64,000 bases of DNA from positions 62,001 through 126,000 of the forward strand of contig LUCM01010366.1 of assembly GCA_008360955.1 (NCBI GenBank), read 5' to 3'. Below are positions 34,541 through 47,281 of the stretch, piece by piece. Source of the DNA: Fasciolopsis buskii (taxonomy: Eukaryota; Platyhelminthes; Trematoda; Plagiorchiida; Fasciolidae). A program made the translations under genes and the position numbers. How positions within the stretch are numbered: the stretch's first letter is position 1; each line of letters begins with the position of its first letter. The notes below the pieces were generated by a model. It saw only the letters and a list, made by a program, of their open reading frames with translations. It was not told the DNA's origin and searched no databases.

Positions 34541-35649
34541 GGGGTCGTTCAGATGCGGTTAAACTTCGATTTCAGCCGTTTTTTATTGCACACTTCATGG
34601 ATGGTTGCAATGGAGAAAGTATACCCCGTAACCTCAATGACCCAGTACACTGAACGAGGGGTTGTCAGTCGTTACTCTAGGAATTAACGGACATACAAAC
34701 GCACAAGATTTCAGTGGTCAGCCTTGGTGACTAGCTGGATGACAGCAAAGTGTTGACTCCCCCCAAGGTGACCGGCTGGTCTGGGATTTGGATATTTGGT
34801 CTTTTTTGGCGACATATCTAGTTCACTTAGCCACTGTTGAGGTAATTTCCCATGTTAAGTATCTTATTCACTTATTTGATAAACTTCAAATCAGAAACGC
34901 ACACTACCGGATCAAGCTCATAAATTTCAATTTTTTTAATACCACTGCTGTTTCTAGACTAATCAATACCTGATTCCAAGGTCAAATTGCACCAAGGCGA
35001 TCGATCCTTGGAGGTCAGGCAAGACCGCCTTTGGACATGAAGTGGAAGATTGGAGTTTTTTGGTGATGCCGGCCGGGTATAATCTATTATTAAGCTGACG
35101 AAACGGCTTCTGTTGAAAAATGTGTGCACACGGTCAGTTTAAAGTTGGCCGTATTGGTCCTATCGCCTCGAAAGCTGGTCCGGTACCGGTATGACCTACT
35201 TGAGAAATCTCCGGATATTCGTCGATGTGGCTTTATTTGGTGAGTCGCACGCGATCTTGGAGCGGTGCGAATTACGCTGGGTTTGGCAAATTTCAGCCTC
35301 TAAACATAATAACATTAAAATATCACTCATTATGTGATAACGATGTTTTATCACATGAATACCGGGAACCGGTACGTGTGGCGCTACTCGACTGAGATCC
35401 TAGTCCGACGTAGATGGTTATGGTTCTCCAACGCCTTATCATCAGCTTATCAATTGTGGCGTATTTGTCTTCGGGATAGTAGGTGATCTGGCATAACGGA
35501 AGAACTACAGGTGGCTAAGGTAGCTGAGGTCGATTATCCCACAAAATCTATCTGAAAAGACCTCAAGAAGCTTGCGAGGATGTTTACCAGAAGTCTGACT
35601 TTTATCGCCTCTATGGCCCGACTAGTTATGCGGGATGACTTATCTCCGA
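34541..35649. other. Unassigned stretch downstream of UBE2Q
   Basis: No coding motif, repeat match or RNA gene was recognised. Confidence 0.4.
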
Positions 35650-35835
35650 CCGAAGATGTAGTCGGGTAAGGGCCTGACAATAGTCTCGTGGTCCGCCAGA
35701 TCTGGAGATTGATTTGATCTGGCAACTCAATCGGGAAACGAGTGAAAGAATAATTGATTTAAGCAGATGGTCCTCCATTCAGTCGCAACCCACTGCCTTG
35801 CGAACTGGTTTTCATTAGAACCAAAGATTCGTAAT
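35650..35835 (+). mobile_element. RTE-like LINE 5'-leader fragment
   Basis: Blocks GGGCCTGACAATAGTCTCGTGGTC, GGAGATTGATTTGATCTGGCAACTC, GAGTGAAAGAATAATTGATT and CACTGCCTTGCG align in order with the leader at 44515-44655 and with 10990-11100. No coding part follows, so this is a stray 5' fragment. Confidence 0.6.
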
Positions 35836-36929
35836 TGTTCTGAGTAGCGGGGCTCTGTCATCAACCGGGAGTTGTATGACCTTCGTTGGTAACATAACTT
35901 GTATTTAACAATCGCACCCTCGAAATTCGTCCCAGTAGCGATAACTAACAAAACCCCGTTGTTGGACCTATGTGAAGACGAGGACTAATCTGTGTGTCGT
36001 TCGCTTAACTAATGTGCATAGGGTGAGCTACTCAGATCAAAGGTCAAATTATCCTTCAGTGCAAAGGTCAGTGAAGCATGTGCACGCTTGCCGTACCCGT
36101 ATGTTTGTTTACCCAGTCGGCTTTCGTATACTCATCAATCCTGAACAGAATTATAATGTAAGCTTATTGGGCTCCTAGTTTTGACCGCGTTTACTCGTAT
36201 TTCATTCGGATTAGAATCGTAGAGGAATGCGAGACGAAACTGGTATTTCTAAACCTGGGATCTGCTCTCTGAGCCTGTTGATACCACCAGACACGTGTTT
36301 TCCGATCCCCTGAGCAAACTGGCGTTTGGCATTGAATGGCTCAGCCAGTGCACACGTGTAATGTGATGCGTTTCGAAAAATCGATGCCCCGCTTATTCCA
36401 TCCGCTTTGAATGATATTAAGTTGGCAATAGCAAATCTATAAATTTGCTGGTAACACGTCAACATCATTCTCGTCACAACGACTGTCGACTCCATGGGCC
36501 TATTGCAAATGAGAACGTGATCAGTATGTGAAACGGAATGGCTGAAGTATGCGTAATTTTGTTTGTTGTGAACTCGTGGTTCGTGATAGTTACGGGTATC
36601 GAATCAAATGACCTGAGGATGCGATCTGCCGCGTGCGTGTGTGGCATGCAGTCACTGGAGATTCATTTTGCTTCATATTCACGAAATCTACACGGCATAG
36701 TAACTATCTATGCTGTATTAGTTACTGCTGACAGCCATGTGTAATGGAATCTCAGACGTTCATTCTCGCATTTTCGCGTCTAGAAGTCGACATAGCTAAT
36801 TTGGATCAAACCGGTGACTTTTCGCTTACTATCCCTTTTATGAAACTTGCTCACGGCAACAAGTCGTTGAATAACGTTCGACTGAGCAAGACGTGGCTGC
36901 CTCAGCATGGTTGCGAGTGTTTGTGCTTA
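35836..36929. other. Unassigned stretch
   Basis: Open frames on both strands (for example minus 36495-36211) carry no motif. No repeat match was seen within the window. Confidence 0.35.
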
Positions 36930-37548
36930 GGCTGTGAGTTGGCTGCTCCCCTGAACGCCTCTCGAAATCTTTCTAAATGGCTGGCGTCCCAAATAGCCTC
37001 TGCTGAGAACGTCTTACGCACTGCCTTATCCTGGTGGAGGTGTTCCTACTAAAGTACCAGGACGAAATCGAACGCCCGGCGCCCTCCACCCGGTTGACTG
37101 ATCATCGATAGTCGGTCCAGGAGAGTTGACCAAATCCTGATTCCGAACCAACCACGAGTGACGCACGATGCACACGGCGTCCCTGGCGAAGGGGTGTGCA
37201 GAACACTCAGGATTTCTAGCCCCATCCGATGAGCACAGGGAACCAAAAAATCAATCACCGGTCCCCAGTGGGTTGCGTAACCCTCAGATCGTCCTGCTGT
37301 CTTGTGGGTTAGGGGGTTTGGTTAAAGGCTGGGAGTGGGGTCGCCTGAGTCAACCCTCTCCTTAAGTTTGAACAACTGGATAGTACCAAGTCCGCAAAGA
37401 CTCGTGGGTGGCCGATGATGTGGAGATGGGGATTAGAAGAACTGACATGTGTTGCGTGCTCTGCGCATTGTTTTTGTTCCTTTCTTGTCCTCTGTTTCTA
37501 AGGTTCGCCACGATTCCGATCTTTATATTCAGATTGGTGTAAAATAAC
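36930..37548 (+). repeat. AT-tailed interspersed repeat D, copy 2 (tail lost)
   Basis: It aligns with 14940-15590 in the same order: TTACGCACTGCCTTATCCTG, AGGACGAAATCGAACGCCCG, GTGGGTTGCGTAACCCTCAG, TCTTGTGGGTTAGG, GATAGTACCAAGTCC, GAAGAACTGACATGTG, CGCCACGATTCCGATC. It ends without the (AT)n run. Confidence 0.58.
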
Positions 37549-38143
37549 ACGTTTCATTTCTTTCACCAGAATCTTGTTGGTTACATATACTGAAAACGCA
37601 GGTCAGAAGCGCAACTACTGTATGGTTAGCTATTAAAAAAGTAAACACTGGAAAACCGCAGTGTGCACGGTGAAAACACGAAACAAACTGCAAAAGAGAA
37701 ATTTCCCAATAAAATCACCTCAGACACTTACATATATACAAGGTTAGGGAACAAAACGAACATGTGTAACCATAGTTCACAGTGAATGAGTACGAATAAC
37801 TGGAGGCGAGCTTGTTTGCCACGTTGTGTTGTTCTCAATGTGTTCAAACGTTTGAGATCAAATCTGCGAGTGGTGCCATTTTATAAGTTGGTAATAAGAA
37901 CAGCAAGATCGATATGACGTGAACGGTAGAATGGTAAGAGAGAAGAGGCCTAATACAAGAGTTAGCGAATATGTATGGACACGATCACATGACCCAGTGG
38001 TGTGTTTGCCTGTGTTGTTCCATTCAAATAGAGTGAATGTCGATAGTCAACGAGACACGATTGCCAATCTACTTACGTTAAACAGTGTATGAATTAGATA
38101 ATTTTCAGTTACAAGCCACGGTGAACGGGCATAGCGGTTAAAT
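37549..38143. other. Unassigned stretch
   Basis: A-rich flank between repeat D and the Penelope-like element. Nothing recognisable. Confidence 0.4.
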
Positions 38144-39062
38144 TCAGTACAACAAACAATTGACCTCATCCCCATGACAAACACAAAGTCTGTGTTTACA
38201 GCTTTTGTGTACAGAAACTGGATCAAGTAATCGAATTAGCATTGCCTCACTGAACGCTAAAATCTTCCGATCAGTATTGTGTAGTAAGGGTTTAAAACAT
38301 GAAATAAGATCAATTGTGTGCTCAGTTGTTATTGAATGTTTCGCGACCGATGACCCCGGGTCACGATCAGCATAATTAGTCATTGTGTTTTGTGGTACTG
38401 ATTTGCCCAACCATTTGGGAATATATTCTGTGAAAGTCTTCGGTCCGTTCTGCCGATATAAATGCCACCACAACTGCAGGTGAAGTGATACACAAGAGAA
38501 GTGAGAATGGATCCACGTTGGTTCAGAATGGTCCTTCTGGTGGTTCATACAAGTGGTGAAGTTCTGCGGCTGACAATATGCGATTTATGGTCGAAATGAG
38601 TTTGTGACTCACCTCATTGAGAATCTGGTCTCTCTAGAAGGTCGATCTGATGTATATACGGCTTTCTTCGTTGCTCCGTAAGTTAGATCACCCTTCGAAT
38701 TTTGTCGACTATGGACTTCATTAAAATTTTGCTGGGTAACCATTGCGAATGAGTATCCCACGAAGAAAGCTTACTTCTTCCGCGAGGGCGTCTGGCGTGC
38801 AAATACTCCTGGCACGAGGATAAAGAGTTTTTACCAAGTCGCGTTTGTACGCAGTTGGTGTAGAATTTACGAAGTGCAAGTACTGGTCACTCCATGTGAC
38901 TTTTCTATGGATGAAGCCTTTCATGGTCCTATTCGGTCGCCTCATAAGTTTGAAGTCTAAAAAATTAAAACAACCCTTAGCCTCTTCTTCATAAGATTTT
39001 TTTCTCTCTACAATTCCACTGGATAAACGGCGCTCAATGTTTCGAACACCAATCTGTTCCAT
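38144..39062 (-). mobile_element. Penelope-like retroelement, 3' half with GIY-YIG endonuclease
   Basis: On the minus strand the frame 39062-38721 contains FNFLDFKLMRRPN, then HRKVTWSDQYLHFVNSTPTA and YKRDLVKTLYPRARSICT. This is the reverse-transcriptase C-terminal (thumb/linker) region typical of Penelope-like elements. After a stop and a shift, TCSCGGIYIGRTDRRLS, with the GIY-YIG core at 38467-38453, is the endonuclease start. The frame 38548-38144 then gives SSVAKHSITTEHTIDLISCF and TDRKILAFSEAMLIRLLDP, ending DEVNCLLY and a stop. At least two frame breaks make it inactive. Confidence 0.87.
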
Positions 39063-39439
39063 ATGCCCTGAGTAGATTACGAGACAAAGAACAGGGGAAA
39101 CAATGAGTCCTGGGAACAGAATAGAGGGACTTTATCGAAAAGGAAATAAATACTTCCGCATGACACCTGTTTATTCAAACCCGTAGTCATTTAAAGTGCT
39201 GGATGATTGTTTTGATCGATTAATCTAGACATCTACTCACAAATGAGTAGAAATTCGTTAGTAGAAAAGGTAAATAGTAGATCATTTCGAAGAACAACCA
39301 AAACTTGACATACTACTTTTAGTTTAACACGAGAAAAATCTCGACTGTCACCCACCGATTTCATACATGTGTGGAGTCGGTGAATCATCCGTCCATCGAG
39401 CATACATCGTAACAGTAGGGTCGGTTCCGTTATTCGGCT
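39063..39439. other. Unassigned stretch next to the Penelope-like element
   Basis: The upstream reverse-transcriptase core of the element would be expected here on the minus strand, but I could not recognise its catalytic boxes, so the copy is probably truncated at about 39.1 kb. Confidence 0.35.
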
Positions 39440-39525
39440 AAGAAATATTAGCGTTGAGAGCAGCAGATGTGCGAAGACCTTCGGTGTTTGAATACTGACT
39501 TGTGAATTACTGTGCGGTTGAAATT
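39440..39525 (+). mobile_element. RTE-like LINE family 2, small fragment
   Basis: The block GCAGATGTGCGAAGACCTTC, GGTGTTTGAA and TTACTGTGCGGTTGAA corresponds to 12997-13090 of the first family 2 copy (GAAGATATGCGAAGACTTTC, TTACTGAGTGGTTAAG). Only about 85 bases remain. Confidence 0.5.
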
Positions 39526-39598
39526 TTTGTCGCGTTTTGTTTCAAAATTACTTATTCGAAACACTGATGAAATAACATCAGTTATTTCGTTTAAACAA

Positions 39599-39599
<1 letters not shown>

Positions 39600-39629
<30 letters not shown>
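39600..39629. repeat. (AT)n microsatellite
   Basis: A perfect alternating AT run of 30 bases. Unlike the arrays at 15.6 and 17.6 kb, it is not preceded by a recognisable end of repeat D. Confidence 0.95.
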
Positions 39630-39632
<3 letters not shown>

Positions 39633-40079
39633 TTGAGTTTGGCAACTTTTGTTGTCCAAATTTCATCCCTGACCGTTTGCCTTTCTAAGGGTTTCTGTGT
39701 GAGGTTCCATTGACATCAGGTGTTTTGGCCAAATTTTTCTGGTCTGTCGTGTAGTGTATCTCGGCTCGACTATCCGTTAAAGGTAGGATGATCAGAAAAC
39801 AGTTGTCAGGTATCTGTGACACATCTATCTGTACCGAAATTTTGGAATGTGGAATCCAATGCGACCGATGTCTATTCTGGTCCCGTCAAACGTGATCTGG
39901 GTTGGGGTAAAATAGATTCTCAGTTGAACCACAAACATGAATCATTGAAGTGAAACTAAAACCATTGTGCTGCGTTCACAGACAAGTGGTCCCGACCTTA
40001 TTCGGGATCGATTGGATGCTAATGCAAGTGAAAATAAGCTTATGAATGATACATTCAAAATCACTGTCAGTTTGAAGAA
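39630..40079. other. Unassigned stretch
   Basis: No motif or repeat match was seen between the AT array and the CR1-like element. Confidence 0.4.
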
Positions 40080-43000
40080 ATAAAACTCAGATTGTAAATG
40101 CGGAAGCGAGACAGTCCAAACGTGGTGATTAGGAAAGTGGACGAATACAAAACGGACACAGTCTAGCGGACTGAACTAGAGTGCAATGCAGAGCTCACGG
40201 CTCTAAAGGAAAGTGTAAAACAGTTACAAACGGAGACCTACAGCATGAATAGAGCAGCGGATACCAGGTTAATGACAGGAGATTACTCTTCTGTATCCGT
40301 TTCCAACCCGTAGTTAGTGTTAGGGAAATCTAAGGGGGTGACAAGCCTCATGCGGCGCGCGTATTCCAGTGGCTAATCTGCCTCCAACACCAGTATATAA
40401 GTGTCACCGAGTAGATCGATGGTGGGGTTTGCAGGCGGCACAGCGGTGGCTCTTCTTAGTAGAATTACCAAGTTATTTCTGATTGGGCCTAGAGTTGTCC
40501 CGTTGGACGCGAGGTGATAAATGGGTGCGCATAAGTCCCATCCGACCAAATGCAGCACGATAGAAGCGCAAATGAACATTGGTGTAAAAAGAGATTATTT
40601 AAACCTTGGTTTGACCTGCAGAGAAATCAGACGGTATAGTCATTAGACCTCCTGGAATTTGGAGGAGACGGTCAGAGGAGTCATCCAGTAAATTACTACG
40701 GGAAGTTTGCAATGGATACGCGAATGGGTTGGGCCAGTGCCTGCAGTGTTTTGAAGAAATAGGGAGAACTTACCGCCAGGATCATGGGATTCCACGCAAC
40801 GATTGTCACTCAAAATTGAGAGGACAGAAAAAGGCAAGGATATAGATAGTAGAGATTCCGCAACATCCCGACAGGTCAGAGTAGACGGAAGGTGAGGCCG
40901 TGGTGTTAGTCATGCTTTGGCACCATGAACTCGGGAACTGGGAGGCTTTGTTCACAATACACTCAGGAAATGTACAGTCCCTGGATAAAATAGTTTACAT
41001 CGAATCTGTTTACAGAGTGCCAAGTGCGGGTGTCGAAGGAGATACCGAACTGTTGGAACTAATGCGAACAGTGCCAGAACGAGCTAAGGAATTCTCATTA
41101 TTAGAGGACTTCAACTTTCTGACCATAAGCTGGGAAAACTGAATTGCTTCGATGGGAAATTACAGCAGAAACCGTGCTAAAATTTATCTGATTTACATGT
41201 CTTGCTTCAGCTTGTAAGAGGAGTTACCAGATCCAGCCGAAGCAATGCTCCTCGTAATTACCAGATTTCAACGGGATATAAAAATGTTAGTAATTGAGGA
41301 ACCTATGGGCAAAGGTGATTGTTTGATAGTTAAGTTTTTACTTCTGGTACATGCTGAATCGCCTGCTCGAGCATTTGTCAGATGCTATGGGATGTTCGTA
41401 TAGGAGCGATAAGAAAGACAGCAACTTCAGTGTCTTGGATAACTGAACATGAAGCCGTCTTTGTAGGAGATGTGGGCATTTGTTAAGAGGGAGCCATTCC
41501 CACTGACGGACCAATTTTGCCTCACTAAGACCATTAGAAGCAGACGTCAAACACCATTATGGTAATCGAAAATAAGGCGACTAATTGGGACTAGTACAAG
41601 AAGATGAGCAACTTCAGAAGCGAATCGTACTCATCGGACATGGAAAATTTACAGGCAGACGCGTAATAAGACAAAAGCGGTTCAACGAAAAGAGAAGTAT
41701 CTGCTTGGGACTAATTTAACAAGGACATCAAAGCGCAATACGTCTACAAGCTGCGCTAGGGAGACTGAACGAAAATTTGTCTCTGACTGGAAGAGAATGA
41801 ACCAACTCTTTGTTAGAAACTTTCAAGAGCACTTCCCATTCATTTCACGGAACCCATACCGGTTTGGGAGCACATGAAGTTTCGCAATTCTTGCAAACTC
41901 CAGAACGCTTTACAATGAAAGAACAGGTTCTGAAGGAGTTGAGCACGTCAGCTAAGTATGAAGCTACTGGTCTGGAAGGGTTACACTCGGCAATCGTCCA
42001 TCCACTGACGGATCTACTAACTATCTTTATTACGCAATTTTACAATTCCTTTCTTAGAGTGGGGAGAGTTCCAAGTGAATAGAAATCAGTAGTGAAAATA
42101 AGTGATAGTGGGCCTGGACACGAGCCGAAGATCCACACTCCCGTGAGTTCAACTTGCAAATTATGCAAGTGTCTAGAAAAGATTATGAAAAAACGTAAAT
42201 ATGCAAGCACGTAATGAAACACAGGGCCATTTCATCATGGCAACATAGATTCATAGCAAGAAAATCTTGTCTAACGAGATTTTTGCTTTTCTGAATAAGG
42301 TAATAAAACAATTAGACCAAGGTGAATGATTTGAAATCTGCCGCACGGGCTACGACAAAGCTTCCGACTCAATTAACCACGCTTGCTTGGACTGTTAAAT
42401 CAAAGCACTAGGAATCAAAGGGAATGACAGTGCTTGGGTTAACAGCCCCCCAGGAATAGGACGTTCAGCAAAGGGTTGGATGTTATACCTAAGTAGAATT
42501 TCCCAGGGATCGGTACAAAGAAATGAACATTTTCTCGGATTTCTCAACGACTTGAAAAGGACAATGCAATGGGAAAGTAGCACATCTAGACCTGGAAGAG
42601 GACACTAGGGCGGTCGAAAAATGGTCATGTAAATGGAATCCTCGACCGAATTTGCCCAAGTGCTGGAGGTCTATTTGTAAGGGACAGGACGAAATGAACG
42701 GAAATGAGGATGTAATGGGGGTTTTACCGTGCTCAAAACCTAGGCCTAAAGACAACAAAATGTTCTAAGCTCTCCAACCTGTGTGCACGCTCGGCAAACA
42801 AAGCTAGAGGGCGATATACCTGGACTCAGGTCAACGACATCTTGTAGCTAACCGGAGAAGTAACGGAGCCGTTGTGTGCGACCATAGTAAAGCCACACTT
42901 GGAGTATTGTGTGCAAGTGTGGACGCTGTGTTTACAGACGGATAGAATTTTCATGGTGAAGATACAGAAACTGGCCACTTAGACGGTGGCTGATCAATAA

Positions 43001-43322
43001 AATGAAATCTTTGAAGACCAGGGCTTCTAGTTTTTCAGAAGCTCGAATATGCGCTGTCTGATTGAGACGTGTATATTCGGAAACGGTCTTTCGGTTATAA
43101 AATGCCAAACATTGTTCATCTTTAGACCAAACAAAGACACCACAGAGCATAGCTTAAGGGTGAATCGAAACCGCATACAGATTCAGTTGAGAGTTGGGTT
43201 CTTTACCAATAAGGTGCTACCGTTTTGGAACAGACTACCGGAAAATATCGTCAGCTGTAGCAGTATGGATGAGTCTAAAGCTGATGACATGACTATACTC
43301 GGAACAATGAACGATTTTTAGG
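40080..43322 (+). mobile_element. CR1-like LINE (family 3), decayed but nearly complete
   Basis: The start has a coiled-coil-like ORF1 remnant (LTALKESVKQLQTE near 40200). Endonuclease pieces follow: VVLVMLWHHELGN and VYRVPSAGVEGDTELLELMR, ending LLEDFNFLTISWEN (40900-41142), a decayed version of the GDFNxPxIDW box. The reverse transcriptase begins at 41960: KYEATGLEGLHSAIVHPLTD, FYNSFLRVGRVPSE, SSTCKLCKCLEKIMKK. The C-terminal part has VKPHLEYCVQVW at about 42890-42925 and FFTNKVLPFWNRLPENIV at 43199-43252. Many stops interrupt it. The 3' tail was not clear. Confidence 0.82.
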
Positions 43323-43384
43323 TGTAAGTGCAGACTGTATCTGTTGGATCGAATATTACACCGCACACCTTGCCTCTCAGAAAC

Positions 43385-43800
43385 GAAAAAGTATGCTAGG
43401 TGTTGGAATCTACGACCTCTTGTCGACAACTTATCGATCTGGAAGCTGAAGTGAACAAATGGTAGGAGAATTTTATTGGGACCTCATAGGTTGGGCTTAA
43501 GTTACTGGGCCCTGAGGTTTAAGCTTTGGAACAGACACGGAATATGAATAATTTGAGCTGACCGGGACATGTTTTGCGCCTGCTTACTTAGACGGTTGCT
43601 TCATTGTACGCTAATCTCCAAGGCCATTAATGTTTGAACTATGGGTCAAGGTAGCCAGTCGATGACATGAGAAAAGTTTGAAAACCGTAACCAGTGGACT
43701 GGTTCATACGGATACATTTAGCCTACCGTATCTAGTTCCACGAGATCCTCCAAGAGATGGTTGACTACGGTGAGTGACGCGATCAATGGAGTTCGTGAGT
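43385..43800 (+). mobile_element. RTE-like LINE family 2, C-terminal fragment
   Basis: Blocks AATGGTAGGAGAATTTTATT, AGGTAGCCAGTCGATGACATGAG, AACCAGTGGACTGGTTCATACG and CACGAGATCCTCCAAG correspond to the ends of the family 2 copies at 13.05-13.35 kb and 50.6-50.93 kb. It is heavily mutated. Confidence 0.65.
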
Positions 43801-44397
43801 TCCAAGTGTTTTCCCCTTCCGAGTAGTTGTTTAATTTGTAATCTTGGAGCTGATTTTTCACTATTTCTCGACATCTATTCTCTTTCGACTCGATGGTATT
43901 GTAAGGTAACAATCTAAATGAGAGCATGCGGGTCCAAAGTTGATGCCCGTAAAAATTGCTCAAATATAACCTACAAATATAACCGTGCTAGACAAGAATT
44001 CGGCACTAATCCCGGTGAATTGTTCCGACGAGAGAAAACGGAAAGGGCATTTTGCCGAGTCTGGCTTTAATCCTGATCGATGTGAAGTGAATTTTCGTTG
44101 GCATTTGTAAAATCAAGGGTCGAAGATGTCCTGATACAGAATTCCCCGTCATCAACACGGAGTATCTCAAACGGATCGAATATCGTGAAACTGTACAAAT
44201 AGCTGCCATGAATCAAAAGTATTGGTAAAGCATTAGCAAAATGTCTTTTGACTCATTTGATAAGCGATGAAAAGTTTGAACAATCTATCCTTTCCCCCGT
44301 AGTCAATGTGACAAGAGAGAGGAGGCTGACGAGACATCATGACTTTTGGGACTTCACGTTGATTTATTCACCTTCCTGTGTAGCTTATCAGACTGTC
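43801..44397. other. Unassigned stretch
   Basis: Flank before the largest family 1 copy. Nothing recognisable. Confidence 0.4.
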
Positions 44398-47281
44398 ACC
44401 ACGATACTGCACCTTGACGTGGTGTGACGGCTTGCGTGCCTCCATGATCCAACGAGCTATACAGCATAGCTTATCTCAAGCCGAAGATCGAATCATGCCT
44501 GGAAACCCAATGGGTAGAGGCCTGACGAAGTAGTCTCCTGGTCCTCCAAGTTTGGGGGTTGATCTGAGTTGGCAGCTCAGTCGTAAAAACGAGTGGAAGA
44601 CTAACTGATCCAAGTAGATGGGTTTCCACTTAGCTGTACCCCGCTGCCTTGCGGTCAGGATCTTGGTAGAACCCCAATCATTCTTCTGCCTAACGGCTGG
44701 ACGCCCTAGCAACACCCATCTATCAGTCCCCATGACTTACACGCCTACAAATAATTCCATACTGCATCGGTCGTCGCGCATGATAATCAGGACCGCGCTG
44801 CCCATTGCATCGAGCGCAACTGGGGGGGGGGGGTAGTGATAAGTATGCTACTGCTCAGAGTTCCCTCCCTTTTATTCAACCTGTCTCTTCTGTCTCCAAC
44901 CCAATCTGTTTGCCCCTTCTGCCTACCCATAGCATCTCCATTGGTAACACGCCCGATACTCGCAACGGTTTATTGTCAAGCAGTGTAGTAGGTGGGTTTC
45001 AGTCTGTTAGCTCACATTTTCTCAAGCCTCGTCAGCCTCTGAATCTCGGTTCCTTCAATGTGCGCACTCTCATACAGGCTGGCCAGCAGGCGTGTTTGGC
45101 TCTGACAGTGGACTAACTCACTTTCGATTGATGTCTGCTGCGTGAGTGAAACACGAATTCCTGATTCGAGTAGAGTGGAGTAATTCAACTGACTGCGCCA
45201 ATCGTCTCGTCAAGATATTTTCTTCGCACTTCAGGAGACGAAGCAGCTCAAGCTGTGGGTCAACGTGGTGTAGGAATAGTCTTGAGTGAGAAAGCTGAAG
45301 CAGCCCTTTTAGATTGGATCCCAGTCAACAGTCGCTTGTGTGCCATGAGACTGCAGGGATCAGTGGGCGTCCGAAAGGATAGTAGTGTTAAGCGTAGTTT
45401 GTTTGTTATCTCAATATACGCTCCAACAGACTGCATCACTGATATGGAGAAAGACGAGTTTTACGATAACCGTCACTCTTGTTCGGAAGAGCAAACGCTC
45501 TGACATTGTAGTGGTAGCAGGTGACTTTAATGCACAAGTTGGAAAACTGAGTGCATCGGAGTCCTGTTTAGTTGGGCGATGCGCCTTGCCTGCACAGCGA
45601 ACAGACAACGGGGAAGAACTTCTCCAATTCTGTGCAGACAATCATTTATTCCTATCTAGTACGAATTTCCGACACAGTTCGCATCGCACTGCGACATGGC
45701 GCTCTAACTCGACAGGTACTTTGAGTCAGATTGACCATATCGCAGTTAGCTACCGTTGGCGCGGTTCTGTGCAGAACTGTAGATCATACTGGACCACGTA
45801 CGTCGAATCGGGTCGCTGGGTCTAATGGAGCAAAAACCCCAGCTGCCTAACTACAAGGAAGTGAATAAGGTACGTCGACAGTTATAACGTCAAGTGACGG
45901 TAAGTCTTAGAAAGGACGGCGAAAACTGGTGGTTTAAGGCTGCCGGAGAGATGGAAAAAGTGTCCGCTTCAGGTAACAGTCGAAAACTGTTTAAGCTTAT
46001 ACGTGACACCGGCGGGCGGCAAACTTCGTTTAGTGAAGCCGTATGTGATAGAAATAGAAAGTTCATCCATGGTAGACAGGAAAGACTGGACCGTTGGGCA
46101 GAGCATTTCAAGGATCAGTTTAGCTGGCCACACGCTAACGTATTTAGGTTGGCATCTGGAGCTGTGAATCCTTGGGAGGTGTCAATTGATCCCCCAACGG
46201 AAGTGGAAATGGAGTCGAATATTCGGCTTCTGAAGAGGGGAAAAGCTGCCGGTCCCAATGACCTTCCCCCAGCTCTTTTCAAATCACGGGTGGAGAAGTG
46301 CTGATGAAACCACTTACCTCCTTGCTTCATGATATTTGGAACGAGGAGCGTATCCCGCCATCGTGGGGTGAGTCACCGATTGTACTCATTTCCGAGACGG
46401 GCATACGGAGTACTTGTAGCAATCATCGTGGAATTAGATTAATTCCGATGGTTGCTAATTTGTTGGCTTCGATAATGTTGCGCCGTTTGACACCGATTCG
46501 CGAGATTGATTTCAGCGAACAACAGGCCGGATTTCGGCCAGGTCGAGGTTGCATCGACCAGATATTCACTCTTTGACAGATACTCGAAACGCGCCACACG
46601 CACCGCCGCCCTACGATCGTAGTATTTCTCGACTTGAAAGGTGCTCTCGACTCCGTGGATCGACCAGCACTATTCAGTGCTCTCCACTAGAAGGGTATTT
46701 CAACGAAGATCGTAAACCTGTTGCGAGCATTGTACTCGCATACCTATGGTCGCGTTAGGGTATACGGTGAACTGTCACGTTCATTCGAAACAACTAGTGG
46801 CGTTCGACAAGGGTGTCCCATCTTTCCATTCTTGTTCAACTTCGTCACGGACGAGGTGATGGAAGATGCTTTCAGAGGTCTCCGGGATGACGGAGTCGAA
46901 CTGAGAAATGATGAAAAGCTGTGATCTAGATTACGCAGATGACATCTTGTGCCTGTTCGAGTCTGCGGACCGTACCACCACGTACTAGACAGATTGTTGG
47001 GGTCTATAGCTCGGTTCAACCCGTGCTTTGTACCTTCAAAGTGCAAACTGTTAAGAGCTGTTATAGAACTGGTCAACAGTTATACCGATTGTGGTAGCTG
47101 CATGTCGAATAACCGTAGATCGGGAGTGGAGGTAAATACGCGTATTTCCAAAGCTCGGGCAGCTTGCGCTGGACTGATGCATTTGTGTCGTCGGTTGGAG
47201 GTTTTCGGCCACTGACGTCTACGTAGTATCGTTAGAAATGACCGGGTGAGTAATTTGGAGGTGAGGAATTTAATACTAGGT
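44398..47281 (+). mobile_element. RTE-like LINE family 1, copy with 5' leader, endonuclease and reverse transcriptase
   Basis: This is the most complete copy. Leader 44398-44800, then SFNVRTLIQAG (about 45051), GQRGVGIVLSEKAEAALLDW (45255), YAPTDCITDMEKDEFYD (45418), [14 protein letters not shown] (45511) and IDHIAVSYRWRGSVQNCRSY (45732), all endonuclease. The linker frame 45894-46304 reaches KRGKAAGPNDLPPALFK. Reverse transcriptase: WGESPIVLIS, EQQAGFRPGRGCIDQIFTL, VVFLDLKGALDSVDRPALF, GVRQGCPIFPFLFNFVTDEV, and an intact YADD at 46932-46943. It breaks at 47281 in the C-terminal region, where an inverted piece joins. Stops, a frameshift at the start of DNLVTLVRK, and loss of the DH of the SDH box make it inactive. 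Confidence 0.92.
44822..44833. repeat. Poly(G) run inside LINE leader
   Basis: Twelve consecutive G replace the AGGTGGAGTGGG-type sequence seen at the same place in the minus-strand copy near 1570. Confidence 0.9.

Noticed and set aside
38144..38548. A stand-alone host protein on the minus strand
   Set aside because: Its sequence matches the C-terminal end of Penelope-like GIY-YIG proteins, and the rest of the element lies just upstream.
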